Positions 62,863 to 64,000 of a DNA stretch of 64,000 bases are shown piece by piece. The stretch lies in NCBI RefSeq assembly GCF_003443895.1, contig NZ_QQOA01000002.1, positions 124,001 to 188,000 of the forward strand, given 5' to 3'. The position numbers and the translations under genes were made by a program. This stretch comes from Paraburkholderia phosphatilytica. GTDB taxonomy: Bacteria > Pseudomonadota > Gammaproteobacteria > Burkholderiales > Burkholderiaceae. Numbering within the stretch: position 1 is the stretch's first letter; each line of letters begins with the position of its first letter. A model generated the notes under the pieces. The model was not told the origin of the DNA and ran no database searches. It was given only the letters and a program-made list of their open reading frames with translations.

Positions 62863-63617
62863 GAACCGCCGCTCCCGGCGCGCACCCATTCGCGCGCCGC
62901 GGGCAGCATCTGGGTATGGGTCAGGTCGAGTTGCAGCGGCGTGATCGACACATGGCCGTTCGCGACCGCGTGGAAGTCCGTGCCCTCGCTCGCATCGCGC
63001 GCGCTGCCCGACGGGCCGATCCAGTAGATCGGTTCGCCGCGCGGGTTCGTCTGCCGGATCACCGGCTGCGATGGATGACGTTTGCCGAGCCGCGTGATGC
63101 GCCACTCGCGCAGTTCGGCGTACGGCAGATTCGGGATGTTGACGTTGAGAAGCGGATGCCCCGGCAACGGATTGCGCACGTAGTGCGCGACGATGTCCGC
63201 GGCGACGCGCGCGGCGGCATCGAGATGAAGCCAGTCTTTGTCGACGAGCGAGAACGCGATGGCCGGCACGTTGAACATGATGCCTTCGGTGGCGGCGGCG
63301 ACGGTGCCCGAATACAGCGTGTCTTCGCCCATGTTCTGGCCGTTGTTGATGCCCGACACGACGAGGTCCGGCTTGTCGTCGAGCATGCCCGTCAGCGCGA
63401 TGTGGACGGAATCCGTCGGCGTGCCGTTCACGTAGTAGAAGCCATTCGACGAGCGCAGCACCGACAGCGGCCGCGACAGCGTCAACGAATTCGATGCGCC
63501 GCTGCAGTTCTGCTCGGGCGCCATCACGGTAACATCGGCGAACGGCTTCAGCGCTTCGTAAAGCGCGGCGAGGCCGGGCGCCAGGTAACCATCGTCGTTG
63601 CTCAGGAGGATTCGCAT
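62859..63617 (-). CDS. surE: 5'/3'-nucleotidase SurE
   Basis: 252 residues. [15 protein letters not shown] holds the paired Asp metal ligands (8-9), [18 protein letters not shown] the phosphate site, and [22 protein letters not shown] the Asn ligand. It dephosphorylates nucleoside monophosphates in stationary phase. ATG 63617 is chosen because CAGGAGGA lies upstream and the Rossmann start follows. It is the first gene of surE-pcm-nlpD-rpoS on the minus strand. Confidence 0.94.
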   Translation of the reverse strand: MRILLSNDDGYLAPGLAALYEALKPFADVTVMAPEQNCSGASNSLTLSRPLSVLRSSNGFYYVNGTPTDSVHIALTGMLDDKPDLVVSGINNGQNMGEDTLYSGTVAAATEGIMFNVPAIAFSLVDKDWLHLDAAARVAADIVAHYVRNPLPGHPLLNVNIPNLPYAELREWRITRLGKRHPSQPVIRQTNPRGEPIYWIGPSGSARDASEGTDFHAVANGHVSITPLQLDLTHTQMLPAAREWVRAGSGGS

Positions 63618-63795
63618 GCGGCGATTGTAACCGAGGAAAGAAGGCACGCGAACGACATGCCCGCGCGGCCTTGCCGCAAACCGGATGCGGCGTCGCGGCG
63701 CCGTTCGTGTCTGCGTTCGCGACTACGCCGCACGACCGTTCGCATTGCCGTTACACTCGTCGTTCGATTCCGTTCATCCTCGATCCGGAGACACG

Positions 63796-64000
63796 ATGCG
63801 CGCCATCCGCTGCCACCAGTACGGTCCTCCCGAGAGCCTCGCGCTCGACGACCTCCCCGACCTGCATACCGAGCCCGGTCACGTCGTGATCGACGTGAAA
63901 GCGGCCGCGGTGAATTTTCCCGACGTGCTGATCATCCAGAACCGCTATCAGATGAAGCCGCCGCTGCCGTTCACGCCGGGCGCGGAAGTCGCGGGCGTCG
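63796..64000 (+). CDS. NADPH:quinone oxidoreductase-like enzyme (partial, 5' end only)
   Basis: 68 residues before the window ends. MRAIRCHQYGPPESLALDDL, HVVIDVKAAAVNFPDVLIIQ, and PPLPFTPGAEVAGV match the N-terminal catalytic domain of medium-chain, zinc-free quinone oxidoreductases/zeta-crystallins. It is divergent from surE, with a 178-bp gap. The rest of the gene is outside the window, so the cofactor domain could not be checked. Confidence 0.8.
   Translation, partial: MRAIRCHQYGPPESLALDDLPDLHTEPGHVVIDVKAAAVNFPDVLIIQNRYQMKPPLPFTPGAEVAGV

Overview
The window is high-GC DNA from a betaproteobacterium of the Burkholderiaceae, most likely Burkholderia or Paraburkholderia. The evidence is a phaC-phaA-phaB-phaR polyhydroxyalkanoate locus with a BktB-type thiolase nearby, the surE-pcm-nlpD-rpoS block, a rluD/bamD divergent pair, and small families typical of this group such as the PGDYG protein. 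It looks like ordinary chromosome. I see no rRNA, tRNA, CRISPR array, insertion sequence or prophage. The one clear decayed gene is a DUF3800-type frame with an in-frame TGA between phaR and rimO.

Layout. 0.3-3.2 kb: a saccharopine/lysine-dehydrogenase-like enzyme with Lrp and LysR regulators. 3.3-5.7 kb: a Spy-like periplasmic protein, two small cytosolic proteins and a YhfC-type membrane protease. 5.7-11.2 kb: a complete 2-ketogluconate operon, kguE-kguK-kguT-kguD-ptxS, with a PtxS-type palindrome upstream. 11.3-13.5 kb: a LysR regulator divergent from a YeiH transporter. 13.7-20.2 kb: a GST, a ClC channel, a C45-type hydrolase, a small secreted protein behind a sigma-54-like promoter, a DUF2795-like protein and an AraC/cupin pair. 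20.2-27 kb: a TetR repressor divergent from a complete RND efflux operon. 27.6-30.2 kb: mrcA (PBP1A). 30.9-34.1 kb: a ribbon-helix-helix-like protein, a PspA-family protein and a membrane-anchored TPR/Gly-rich protein. 34.2-37.6 kb: a TetR-controlled Baeyer-Villiger monooxygenase plus esterase pair. 37.7-42.9 kb: an aldo/keto reductase, a HiPIP, a soluble chemoreceptor, a MetC-like lyase and a secreted hypothetical.

43-52.8 kb holds carbon storage and related genes, all on the minus strand: phaC, phaA, phaB, phaR, the DUF3800 pseudogene, rimO, a KDG-kinase-like gene and bktB. PhaA or BktB condenses acyl-CoAs, PhaB reduces the product, PhaC polymerises it and PhaR senses polymer. 53.3-63.8 kb is housekeeping: pgeF and rluD (overlapping), bamD, rlmD, two nucleases, then rpoS-nlpD-pcm-surE, and the start of a quinone oxidoreductase at the right edge.

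The most interesting regulatory signals are: a PtxS-like operator; a near-consensus sigma-54 promoter in front of a small exported protein; a 12-bp inverted repeat at the TetR/monooxygenase divide; an operator-like palindrome inside the spacer of the RND promoter; and two copies of a 36-nt DnaA-box-like paired motif with identical geometry on either side of mrcA. I did not find a clearly new multi-gene system. The PspA/TPR-Gly membrane pair is the least characterised module.
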